From assembly GCA_036381125.1 (NCBI GenBank), contig DASVDK010000267.1, forward strand, positions 1 to 11,732: a stretch of 11,732 nt of DNA, given 5' to 3'. Both the position numbers and the translations under genes were made by a program. This document shows positions 1 to 5,943 of this stretch, in pieces. This stretch comes from DASVDK01 sp036381125 [NCBI: Thermodesulfobacteriota bacterium] (GTDB taxonomy: Bacteria > DASVDK01). The notes below the pieces were generated by a model that saw nothing but the letters and a program-made list of their open reading frames with translations, was not told where the DNA came from and did not search any database. Position 1 is the stretch's first letter; every line of letters starts with the position of its first letter.

Positions 1-2
1 GA

Positions 3-281
3 CTCCAGCACGTCCAGGGCCTCGCGTGGGCCGGCGGCGTCCTCTACCTCGCGGACACGTACAACCACAAGGTCAAGCGGCTCGACCCCGCCACGCGATC
101 GGTGACGAGCTGGCTCGGCACCGGCGCGCCGTCGCGCGCCGAGGGGCACCCCGGCGGGCTCGCGGAGCCACAGGGCGTCTCGGTCGCGGGCGGACGGCTC
201 TTCGTGGCCGACACGAACAACCACCGCGTCGTCTCGGCGTCGCTCGACGCCGGCGTGCTCGAGGAGATCGGACTCCGGTGA
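3..281 (+). CDS. NHL-repeat protein, C-terminal end (NHLRC2-like), partial
   Basis: This is the last 92 codons of a gene that begins before the window; the TGA stop is at 279-281. Two NHL beta-propeller blades are readable: one carries LYLADTYNHKVKRLDP and the next LFVADTNNHRVV, separated by a W-L-G-T-G turn and a G-G-L-A-E-P-Q-G-V stretch. The pattern 'ADTYNHK...GTG...EP.GV...ADTNNHR' is typical of the C-terminus of NHLRC2-type proteins, in which a thioredoxin-like domain precedes a six-bladed NHL propeller. The thioredoxin part would lie upstream and cannot be confirmed here. NHL propellers usually bind proteins or other ligands; no enzymatic residue can be assigned from this fragment. The stop codon overlaps the GTG start of the next gene (GTGA, 278-281), so the two are probably co-translated. 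Confidence 0.75.
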   Translation, partial: LQHVQGLAWAGGVLYLADTYNHKVKRLDPATRSVTSWLGTGAPSRAEGHPGGLAEPQGVSVAGGRLFVADTNNHRVVSASLDAGVLEEIGLR

Positions 282-595
282 GCCGCGCGGCGGACCCCGG
301 CAACCGGCGCCTGTCGCCCGAGGCGGCGTACCGCGCCCTCGCGGACGAGCCGCGGTGGATCGTGGAGCGGGACCGGATCTATCGGGATTTCCGCTTCGAC
401 ACCTTCCGCGAGGCGATCGCGTTCGTGAACCGGGTCGCGGACGCCGCGGAGGCGGTCGATCATCACCCCAACATCGAGGTCCACGAGTACCACTTCGTCC
501 GGATCACCCTGTACTCGCACCTGGCCGGCGGGGTGGTGCAGAAGGACGTGGACCTCGCCAGGCGGATCTCGGCCCTGGTCCCTCCGGAGCGCTGA
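278..595 (+). CDS. Pterin-4a-carbinolamine dehydratase (PCD/DCoH family)
   Basis: A 105-residue protein, the normal length for this family. PCD dehydrates 4a-hydroxy-tetrahydropterin formed by aromatic amino acid hydroxylases, so that the pterin cofactor can be recycled; it is cytosolic. The family signature is visible: the HHPN motif at residues 62-65, a third histidine at H81 in L-Y-S-H, and an aspartate at about D90. These correspond to the catalytic H-H...H...D set of DCoH. The N-terminal LSPEAAYRAL...W and the FREAIAFVNRVADAAE helix also fit. I chose the GTG at 278 because it overlaps the stop of the preceding NHL gene as GTGA, a common arrangement for translational coupling, and because the extra residues upstream of it look non-coding. 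No phenylalanine hydroxylase gene is visible, so the physiological partner is unknown; orphan bacterial PCDs can serve molybdopterin enzymes or have other roles. Confidence 0.88.
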   Translation: MSRAADPGNRRLSPEAAYRALADEPRWIVERDRIYRDFRFDTFREAIAFVNRVADAAEAVDHHPNIEVHEYHFVRITLYSHLAGGVVQKDVDLARRISALVPPER

Positions 596-649
596 TCGCG
601 CGGCGGACCGTGCCCGAGGTGCGCGCCCGAAAACGGAGTTTCGCGACAG

Positions 650-678
650 TCGAGATTCCGCGAGCCGCCGGGTACAAT
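650..678 (+). promoter_or_regulatory. Probable sigma-70 promoter of citrate synthase gene
   Basis: A -10 box TACAAT (673-678, 5 of 6 consensus) lies 17 bp downstream of TCGAGA (650-655, 4 of 6 to TTGACA). It is the only good match in the 219-bp gap between the PCD gene and the citrate synthase gene. Transcription would start near 685, leaving a leader of about 130 nt. Confidence 0.5.
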
Positions 679-733
679 CTGACCGACGCCGAATGCGTCC
701 CCCGGGGAGCCCTCAGTCTCCTTCGGGTGCCCC

Positions 734-764
734 CCACGGCCGGCTCCTCAGCAGGCCGCCGTGG
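734..764 (+). promoter_or_regulatory. Hairpin in the citrate synthase 5' leader
   Basis: CCACGGC (734-740) pairs perfectly with GCCGTGG (758-764). A further three pairs (742-744 with 755-757) extend the stem past a bulged C741, closing a loop of about 10 nt. It sits within the inferred leader, about 50 nt before the start codon. No run of T follows, so it does not look like a plain terminator. It could be a regulatory or stabilising leader structure, or just a product of high G+C. I match it to no known riboswitch. Confidence 0.3.
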
Positions 765-814
765 ACACGCCGCATGGCCCGCGGCACACACACACGAGGG
801 GATGGGAGCAGACG

Positions 815-2104
815 ATGGCCAAGGACACGCTCACGATCACCGACAACCGCACCGGCAAGACCTACGAGATCCCGATCGTCCACGACACCATCCGGGCGAT
901 GGACCTGCGGCAGATCAAGGTGAAGGACGACGACTTCGGCATGATGACGTACGACCCCGCCTTCACCAACACGGCGTCGACGATCAGCCGGATCACGTAC
1001 ATCGACGGCGACAGGGGGATCCTCGAGTACCGCGGCTACCCGATCGAGCAGCTCGCCGAGAAGAGCACCTACCTCGAGGTGGCCTATCTCCTCATCCACG
1101 GGGAGCTACCGACCCGCGCGCAGCTCGACGAGTGGACCTATCACATCACCCACCACACCATCGTCCACGAGAACATCAAGCGGTTCATCGAAGGCTACCG
1201 GTACGACGCGCACCCGATGGGGATGCTGCTCGGCACGGTCGGCGCGCTCTCCACGTTCTATCCGGACGCGAAGGACATCTTCGACGCCGCCAACCGCCGC
1301 ATCCAGACCCACCGCCTGATCGCCAAGATGATCACGCTGGCCGCCTTCACCTATCGCCACAACCGCGGCCTGCCCTACGTGTACCCGGACAACGACCTCT
1401 CGTACACCGGCAACTTCCTCAACATGCTCTTCAAGATGACCGAGGTGAAGTACCGGCCTCACCCGGTCCTCGAGCGCGCGCTCGACGTCCTCTTCATCCT
1501 CCACGCCGATCACGAGCAGAACTGCTCGACGCACGCCATGCGCTCGGTCGGGTCGTCGCATCCGGACCCCTACTCGGCCATCGCCGCCGCCATCGCCGCC
1601 CTCTACGGTCCGCTGCACGGCGGGGCGAACGAGGAGGTCCTCAGGATGCTGCGCGAGATCGGCACGAAGGACCGCATCCCCGAGTTCGTCAAGCGGGTCA
1701 AGGGCGGCGAGGGTCGGCTCTTCGGCTTCGGCCACCGCGTCTACAAGAACTACGACCCGCGCGCGCGGATCATCAAGCGGGTGGCCGACGAGGTCTTCGA
1801 GGTGACGGGCAAGAACCCGCTCCTCGAGATCGCGGTCGAACTCGAGCGGATCGCGCTGCAGGACGACTACTTCATCAAGCGGAAGCTCTACCCGAACGTC
1901 GACTTCTACTCGGGGCTCATCTACGAGGCGATGGGCTTCAAGCCCGAGTTCTTCACCGTGCTCTTCGCCATCCCGCGCACCTCGGGCTGGATCGCGCAGT
2001 GGGAGGAGATGCTCCTCGACAAGGAGCAGAAGATCGCCAGGCCGCGCCAGATCTACCTCGGCCCCTCCCGCCGCGACTACGTCCCCATGGAGAAGCGGGG
2101 GTAG
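815..2104 (+). CDS. gltA: Citrate synthase (type II, GltA-like)
   Basis: A 429-residue cytosolic enzyme that condenses oxaloacetate with acetyl-CoA to citrate, the entry step of the TCA cycle. It aligns from memory along its full length with the hexameric GltA type: it has the N-terminal extra domain (T-G-K-T-Y-E-I-P), HADHEQN, and the catalytic triad H268 (in GPLHGGAN), H307 (in GFGHRVYKNYDPR) and D363 (in YPNVDFYSG). The C-terminus ends in a normal A-R-P-R-Q-I-Y block. The ATG at 815 is preferred over an in-frame upstream start because GGGAG (804-808) sits 6 bases before it and the protein then begins MAKDTLTI as in relatives. The gene has its own leader and probable promoter. Its last five codons and stop are part of a 26-bp unit that is tandemly duplicated just downstream (2087-2138). 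The gene looks intact. Confidence 0.97.
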   Translation: MAKDTLTITDNRTGKTYEIPIVHDTIRAMDLRQIKVKDDDFGMMTYDPAFTNTASTISRITYIDGDRGILEYRGYPIEQLAEKSTYLEVAYLLIHGELPTRAQLDEWTYHITHHTIVHENIKRFIEGYRYDAHPMGMLLGTVGALSTFYPDAKDIFDAANRRIQTHRLIAKMITLAAFTYRHNRGLPYVYPDNDLSYTGNFLNMLFKMTEVKYRPHPVLERALDVLFILHADHEQNCSTHAMRSVGSSHPDPYSAIAAAIAALYGPLHGGANEEVLRMLREIGTKDRIPEFVKRVKGGEGRLFGFGHRVYKNYDPRARIIKRVADEVFEVTGKNPLLEIAVELERIALQDDYFIKRKLYPNVDFYSGLIYEAMGFKPEFFTVLFAIPRTSGWIAQWEEMLLDKEQKIARPRQIYLGPSRRDYVPMEKRG

Positions 2105-2138
2105 ATAAGATAATGGAGAAGCGGGGGTAGATAAGATA
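2087..2138 (+). repeat. 26-bp perfect tandem duplication at the end of gltA
   Basis: The unit starts ATGGAGAAGCGGGGGTAG and continues GATAAGATA less one shared base. It occurs at 2087-2112 and again, identically, at 2113-2138, followed by four more bases of a third unit (ATGG, 2139-2142). The first copy encodes the last residues M-E-K-R-G and the TAG stop of citrate synthase; the second is just outside the gene. As 26 is not a multiple of three, the second TAG (2128-2130) falls in another frame. The downstream edge lies 7 bases from the first REP-like element. Confidence 0.9.
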
Positions 2139-2145
2139 ATGGTGT

Positions 2146-2210
2146 GGGGTCAGGTCTTGAGGTTTTCCGCGCCCCGTAAGGACGACGGGAAAACGTAAAG
2201 ACCTGACCCC
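2146..2210. repeat. REP-like palindromic element, copy 1 (intact)
   Basis: A 65-bp imperfect palindrome. The outer arms GGGGTCAGGTCTT (2146-2158) and AAGACCTGACCCC (2198-2210) are perfect 13-bp complements. After a 3x3 internal loop, the inner arms GTTTTCC (2162-2168) and GGAAAAC (2188-2194) give 7 more pairs. The outer arms resemble, from memory, palindromic repeats mobilised by REP-associated tyrosine transposases (TnpA_REP/RAYT, Y1_Tnp family) in GC-rich bacteria. No transposase gene is in the window. Lying between two convergent genes, it could also act as a transcription terminator. Confidence 0.75.
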
Positions 2211-2224
2211 ACTCCTTGTTCCCC

Positions 2225-2289
2225 GACTTCCGGTCTCGAGGTTTTCCGCGCCCCGTAAGGACGACGGGAAAACGTAAAGACCTGACCCC
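2225..2289. repeat. REP-like palindromic element, copy 2 (degenerate left arm)
   Basis: The 52 bases 2238-2289 are identical to 2159-2210 of copy 1, in the same orientation with a 79-bp offset. The left outer arm (2225-2237) matches copy 1 at only 8 of 13 positions, so the long outer stem is broken while the inner GTTTTCC/GGAAAAC stem is kept. Identity of the rest suggests a recent duplication or conversion, with one end replaced or truncated. The 27 bases between the identical blocks are unrelated. Confidence 0.75.
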
Positions 2290-2300
2290 GGTCCTTTTCC

Positions 2301-3227
2301 TCAGGCTGCCGAGTTGCCGGGGTCGGGGGCCGGCGCCACGACCTGGGCCGCCGATTCGAGGATGGCCGCCTTCCCATCGAGCGCCAGCGCACGGCGGCGA
2401 TCGGCCGACGGCACGTGGATCCTGGTGACCAGCCCGACGAGCCGGCAGGCGCGGATGAAGGCGTAGGAGACGTCCACCTCCCACACCTTGAGCCCGTGGC
2501 GGGCCGACCAGGGGAAGGCGTGGTGGTTGTTGTGCCAGCCCTCGCCGTACCCCAGGAGCGCCACCCACCAGTTGTTGCGCGATCGGTCGCCCGATCGGTA
2601 GGTCTGGTATCCCCAGAAGTGGGCGGCCGAGTTGACCAGGTAGGTCACGTGGTACGTCGCCACGAGGCGGACGCCCATCCCCCAGACGACCATCCCCCAC
2701 CCGCCCCAGAGGTAGAGGCCGACGGCCAGCGGGATCGAGAGGGTCCAGTACCGGTCCTCGAGCCACCGGAGGTAGGGGTCGGCCGCGATGTCGGCCGCGT
2801 ACTTGCGCCGGCGCTCGTCGAGTTCCGACTCCGGCACGGCGACGAAGATCCAGCCCATGTGGGCCCACCAGAAGCCCCGCGTCGAGTCGTGCGGGTCGCC
2901 CGGACCGTCCGAGTACTGGTGGTGGCGGCGGTGGTTGGCCACCCAGGACACCGGCCCCCCCTCGATCGCGAAGGCGCCGAGCGTGGCGAGCGCGTAGACG
3001 AGCGGCCGCCGCGCGACGAAGGACTTGTGCGTGAGCAGCCGGTGGTAGCCGACGCAGATGCCGAGCCCGCCCGCCAGCGCGTGGAGTGCCACGGCGACGG
3101 CGAGGTTGGTCCAGGTGAACGTGAAGGGCGCCAGGAGCACGCTGAGGTGCACCGGCGCGAGGAACGCGAAATGGCTCCAGTTGAACGAGCCGCGAGCCAT
3201 CGGGATGGAGCGGGCAGAGACGGCCAC
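2301..3227 (-). CDS. Membrane fatty-acid desaturase (acyl-CoA delta-9 type)
   Basis: A 308-residue integral membrane di-iron desaturase that introduces a double bond into a saturated acyl chain (acyl-CoA or acyl-lipid), most likely at the delta-9 position, to keep the membrane fluid. All three histidine boxes are present: HRLLTH (62-67), HRRHH (99-103) and HNNHH (232-236), together with the extra conserved NSAAH (199-203). Hydrophobic segments at about 20-60, 76-90 and 161-200 give the usual four-helix layout. The start is a GTG (3225-3227), supported by AAAGGA at 3233-3238 with a 5-base gap; an ATG at codon 10 is the alternative. A promoter lies at 3317-3345. The Ala/Pro-rich tail after about residue 290 is not part of the fold. 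The electron donor is not encoded nearby. Exact substrate and regiospecificity cannot be read from sequence. Confidence 0.93.
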   Translation of the reverse strand: MAVSARSIPMARGSFNWSHFAFLAPVHLSVLLAPFTFTWTNLAVAVALHALAGGLGICVGYHRLLTHKSFVARRPLVYALATLGAFAIEGGPVSWVANHRRHHQYSDGPGDPHDSTRGFWWAHMGWIFVAVPESELDERRRKYAADIAADPYLRWLEDRYWTLSIPLAVGLYLWGGWGMVVWGMGVRLVATYHVTYLVNSAAHFWGYQTYRSGDRSRNNWWVALLGYGEGWHNNHHAFPWSARHGLKVWEVDVSYAFIRACRLVGLVTRIHVPSADRRRALALDGKAAILESAAQVVAPAPDPGNSAA

Positions 3228-3316
3228 AGAGGTCCTTTCGTCCAGGTCGTACGAGCCACGGGGTGCGGACCAACGAGCGGGCCGCGAAGCCGAGGAACTC
3301 CCGGAAGGGTGCCGGG

Positions 3317-3345
3317 AGAGTAGTCGTCGGGGGGGTGCGAGTCAA
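3317..3345 (-). promoter_or_regulatory. Probable sigma-70 promoter of desaturase gene
   Basis: Read on the minus strand, TTGACT (3340-3345, 5 of 6 to TTGACA) is followed after exactly 17 bp by TACTCT (3317-3322, a weak -10 that keeps the T-A....T positions). This implies a leader of about 80 nt before the GTG start. A short AT-richer patch (TTAATTCG, near 3350) lies just upstream of the -35 box. Confidence 0.5.
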
Positions 3346-3373
3346 CCCCTTAATTCGCGGGTTCGAGGGGAGG

Positions 3374-3403
3374 GGCCCCGATACGCCGCGCGGTTTCGGG
3401 GCC
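3374..3403. terminator. Possible terminator hairpin after the CopZ-like gene
   Basis: GGCCCCGA (3374-3381) pairs perfectly with TCGGGGCC (3396-3403), with a 14-base loop. It lies 22 bases past the stop of the CopZ-like gene on the minus strand and upstream of the desaturase promoter, a sensible place for a terminator. There is no following U-tract, so intrinsic termination is uncertain. Confidence 0.35.
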
Positions 3404-3425
3404 GGTGCCCCGCATGCCACGGACG

Positions 3426-3860
3426 TTACGCGGGTTCGTGCGTCCGGTCGCGGAGCAGGCGGAGGAGGTCGGGCGTGCAGCGACGGCCGGCCGGGTGCGC
3501 CCGATCGCACCGCGCCTCGCCGCGGTCGATCCGCGCCCGGACCTCGGCGAGCCGCGCGGGGGTGAGGTCGCCGCGCGCGACGCCGAAGCAGTAGCAGACG
3601 AGCGCCGCGTCGTCGGTCCGCTTGGGGTGGCCGAGGCTCCGCACCGTGTCGGCCGGCACCGAGCGGCCGAGGGCGTCGAAGTAGCCGACGGGGCAGCCGG
3701 GCGCCGGGCAGAAGGCGACGTCGCTGCCGAGGCCGGCCCGCGCGTCGGGCGCCACGAGCGCCTCGACGGTGACCGCCTCGACGCGGACTCCGGGGCGGCC
3801 GCAGGTGGGACAGCGGCTCGCGCCCTGCGGCTCGGTCTCGCTCGTGAAGGCCTTGGACAT
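3426..3860 (-). CDS. CopZ N-terminal-domain-like zinc/[2Fe-2S] protein
   Basis: A 144-residue soluble, cysteine-rich protein. An N-terminal CPTC pair (C17, C20) and C51/C56 (CPAPGC) look like a zinc site. Downstream, VCYCFG (C89, C91) and a later C118/C128 pair (C-D-R-A-H-P-A-G-R-R-C) look like the [2Fe-2S] site of BFD-like folds. The order matches the N-terminal region of Archaeoglobus CopZ, the copper chaperone whose N-domain holds one zinc and one [2Fe-2S] cluster. The C-terminal HMA copper-binding domain of that protein is absent here, and no copper ATPase gene is in the window, so a copper role is not shown. The ATG at 3858-3860 is preceded by a GGGGGG run (complement of about 3863-3868) that can serve as ribosome binding site. 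It is divergent from the exporter gene, 63 bp away. Confidence 0.78.
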   Translation of the reverse strand: MSKAFTSETEPQGASRCPTCGRPGVRVEAVTVEALVAPDARAGLGSDVAFCPAPGCPVGYFDALGRSVPADTVRSLGHPKRTDDAALVCYCFGVARGDLTPARLAEVRARIDRGEARCDRAHPAGRRCTPDLLRLLRDRTHEPA

Positions 3861-3923
3861 GGCCCCCCGAGCGTAGCGCACGTCGGCTCGGGGCACCGGG
3901 GCGAGGTAGACTCCGTCACACCC

Positions 3924-4529
3924 ATGCTCGCCGCCGTCGCGCACGGAACGCTCCTCGCCTTCGGGCTCATCCTGCCGCTCGGCCCTCAGAACGCCTTCGT
4001 GATCAGCCAGGGCGCTCGACAGCCGCGGCTCGCGCGGGCCCTCCCGGTCGTCGTCGCCGCCTCGCTCTGCGACACGCTCCTCATCCTGCTCGCCGTCCTC
4101 GGCGTGTCGCTGGTGGTCCTCACGGTCCCGGGCGTCCGGACGGCGCTGCTCGGCGCCGGCGTTGCCTTTCTCGCCGTCGTGGGATGGCTCACCTGGCGAA
4201 GCGACCCCGCCGGCAAGCCCGACGGCGCGACCGAGGCGTGGCCGGTCCGGCGGCAGGTCCTCTTCGCCGCCTCGGTGTCGCTCCTGAACCCGCACGCCGT
4301 TCTCGACGCGGTGGCGGTCATCGGGACGAGCAGCCTCGCCTACGAGGGCGGCGCGAGGGCGGCCTTCACAGCCGGGTGCGCGGGCGTGTCGTGGGCGTGG
4401 TTCCTCGCGCTCGCGGTGGCCGGCCGCCTCGCCGGCCACGTCCCGACCGCGCGCCGGATCCTCGGACGGGCGTCGGCGGTCATCATGTGGGCGACGGCGC
4501 TCTATCTGGCAGGCCAGCTCCTGACATGA
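3924..4529 (+). CDS. LysE/ArgO-family amino-acid exporter
   Basis: A 201-residue inner-membrane protein of the LysE superfamily, which exports basic or other amino acids using the proton motive force. Family marks are LPLGPQNAF (17-25) near the end of helix 1 and LLNPHAVLD (120-128). About six hydrophobic segments are evident, near residues 5-27, 40-63, 68-90, 111-135, 147-170 and 183-200. The similarity to ArgO/LysE rather than to the RhtB branch is based on the G-P-Q-N-A-F and N-P-H-x-x-L-D motifs; the substrate itself is inferred. The ATG at 3924 is used because the hydrophobic start fits; no strong Shine-Dalgarno precedes it (GAGG at 3903-3906 is too far). TAGACT at 3907-3912 could be a -10 box, which would make the transcript nearly leaderless. 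The stop overlaps the next start as ATGA (4526-4529). Confidence 0.9.
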   Translation: MLAAVAHGTLLAFGLILPLGPQNAFVISQGARQPRLARALPVVVAASLCDTLLILLAVLGVSLVVLTVPGVRTALLGAGVAFLAVVGWLTWRSDPAGKPDGATEAWPVRRQVLFAASVSLLNPHAVLDAVAVIGTSSLAYEGGARAAFTAGCAGVSWAWFLALAVAGRLAGHVPTARRILGRASAVIMWATALYLAGQLLT

Positions 4530-5908
4530 GGATGCCCGGCGCCGCCGCCTGGTGGGGGGTCGCCTTCGGCGCGGCCGTCGTCGCGCGGGTCCTCCCACCG
4601 GCGGCAGGGCTCACGCCCGCGGGGCAGGCGGTCCTCGGCGTCGTGCTCGGGGGGATGCTCCTCTGGATGACGGAGGCGCTCCCGCTGGGCGTCACGGCGG
4701 TGCTCGTCCTGGGACTGCTCGGCACGGTCCCGGGCCTCGCGCCGACCGAGGCGTTCGTCGGGTTCGCCTCGCCGGTCGTCTTCTTCCTGGTCGGGGCCCT
4801 GGCGCTCGGCCTCGCCGTGGAGCAGACCGGCCTGGCCGCCCGGGCGGCGCGGCGGCTCCTGGCCGGCTCGCGCGGCGAGCCGACCCGCCTCTACGCGCAG
4901 ATGCTGGCCGGCTTCGCGCCGCTCGCCCTGCTCCTGCCGTCGGCCATCACCCGCAACGCCATCCTCGTGCCGGCCTACCGCGACGCCCTCGCGGCCATGG
5001 GCGCCGGGCCGCGGGCCGGCCGGGCGGTGATGCTCGCCCTCGCCATCCTCAACACGCTCGCCTCCTCCGCCCTCCTCACCGGCGGCGTCAGCTCGATGGC
5101 GACGGCCACGCTCCTCGGCGGCTTCACGTGGACCTCGTGGTTCGCCCTCATGGCGGTCCCCTACTACACCCTCATCGCGCTCGGCGGGCTCGCCCTCTAC
5201 CGGCTCCTCGGCCCCTTCGAGCCCGGGCACGGCCGGCCGACGGTCGACGAGGGGCCGGCGCCGCCGCTCACGGGAGCCGAGCGGCGGACCCTCGCCGTCC
5301 TCGCCCTCACGTCGATCCTCTGGCTGACCGACGCGATCCACGGGCTCTCGCCGGCGGTTCCGGCCCTCGTCGGCGCCTCGCTCGTCCTCGCGCCCGGCAT
5401 CGGCGTCCTCGAGTGGCGGGCGTTCGAGTCGCGCCTCTCGTGGGGCCTCCTCCTCACCGTCGGCGCGTCGCTCTCGCTCGCCCACGCCCTCGAGACGACC
5501 GGCGCGGCCCGCTGGCTCGCCGGGCTCGCCACCCAGGGCCTCGGCGCCGCCAACCTGCCGCCGATCGCGTTGCTGGCGGTGCTCGTGACCGCCGTCGCGG
5601 TCGTCCATCTCGGCATCACGAACCTCCCGGCCTGCCTCGCCCTGCTCGTGCCGGTCGGCTCGACCGTGGGGGCAGCCGCCGGGCTGAACCCGGTGGTCTG
5701 CGGGCTCGTGGTGGCGATCACGGTGGACGCGGTCATCCTCTACCCGGTCCAGACCGCGGCGAGCCTCGTGGCCTACGAGTCGGGGATGTTCCAGGCGGGG
5801 GACGTGCGGCGGTTCGGCGTGATTCTCTGGCTCGTGACGATCGCCGTGGTGATCGGCGTGGCGGTTCCCTGGTGGGCCCTCATGGGCCTGCCGCTCGCGC
5901 GGCCCTGA
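4526..5908 (+). CDS. SLC13/DASS-family sodium-coupled anion transporter
   Basis: A 460-residue polytopic membrane protein. The whole length is hydrophobic apart from a linker at about 231-252, and the halves repeat as expected for divalent anion:sodium symporters, which carry dicarboxylates, citrate or sulfate. Family marks are the start LLWMTEALPLGVTAVL, ITRN at 141-144 and ITNLPA at 364-369 at the places of the two SNT substrate/sodium motifs, and the C-terminal V-Q-T-A...Y-E-S-G-M-F...D-V-R-R block. The first SNT equivalent is replaced by TRN, which is unusual. An ArsB/NhaD-like anion transporter is the alternative. The ATG at 4526 overlaps the exporter stop by four bases (ATGA), so translation is coupled and both proteins are probably made together. 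Substrate unknown. Confidence 0.85.
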   Translation: MRMPGAAAWWGVAFGAAVVARVLPPAAGLTPAGQAVLGVVLGGMLLWMTEALPLGVTAVLVLGLLGTVPGLAPTEAFVGFASPVVFFLVGALALGLAVEQTGLAARAARRLLAGSRGEPTRLYAQMLAGFAPLALLLPSAITRNAILVPAYRDALAAMGAGPRAGRAVMLALAILNTLASSALLTGGVSSMATATLLGGFTWTSWFALMAVPYYTLIALGGLALYRLLGPFEPGHGRPTVDEGPAPPLTGAERRTLAVLALTSILWLTDAIHGLSPAVPALVGASLVLAPGIGVLEWRAFESRLSWGLLLTVGASLSLAHALETTGAARWLAGLATQGLGAANLPPIALLAVLVTAVAVVHLGITNLPACLALLVPVGSTVGAAAGLNPVVCGLVVAITVDAVILYPVQTAASLVAYESGMFQAGDVRRFGVILWLVTIAVVIGVAVPWWALMGLPLARP

Positions 5909-5920
5909 TCGGCCGCGGCG

Positions 5921-5942
5921 GGCCGCCGGCGCGCCGGCGGCC
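5921..5942. terminator. Perfect 22-bp GC palindrome, likely bidirectional terminator
   Basis: GGCCGCCGGC followed by GC and GCCGGCGGCC forms a 22-bp perfect palindrome without a mismatch. It lies between the stops of two convergent genes (5908 on plus, 5944 on minus), only 1 base from the DUF1059 stop. This position suggests two-way transcription termination, but no T-tract follows on either side. Confidence 0.5.
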
Positions 5943-5943
5943 G

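Noticed and set aside
596-814. Known riboswitch upstream of gltA
   Set aside because: Apart from one hairpin I see no conserved aptamer core of any class I can recognise.
355-2130. Long plus-strand open frame of 591 codons overlapping PCD and gltA
   Set aside because: It is an out-of-frame shadow of two well-supported genes; its product is rich in Arg, Pro and His with no domain, as expected from a high-GC alternate frame.
2159-2289. Two 52-bp repeats with a 27-bp gap as a minimal CRISPR array
   Set aside because: Only two copies, each itself a long palindrome longer than usual CRISPR repeats, and no cas genes. A REP-like element explains them better.
3350-3375. GGTTCGA motif resembling a tRNA T-loop, as a possible tRNA or attachment site
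   Set aside because: The flanking bases do not pair to form a T-stem, and no anticodon or acceptor stem can be built around it.
2077-3510. Minus-strand frame of 477 codons reading through the repeats and desaturase region
   Set aside because: Out of frame with the desaturase and made of translated repeats and alternate-frame sequence; the three histidine boxes are in the other frame.
3884-3912. Full sigma-70 promoter for the LysE-type exporter gene
   Set aside because: TAGACT at 3907-3912 is a possible -10, but there is no -35 match at 16-18 bp and it sits only 11 bases before the ATG, so I did not list it as a feature.
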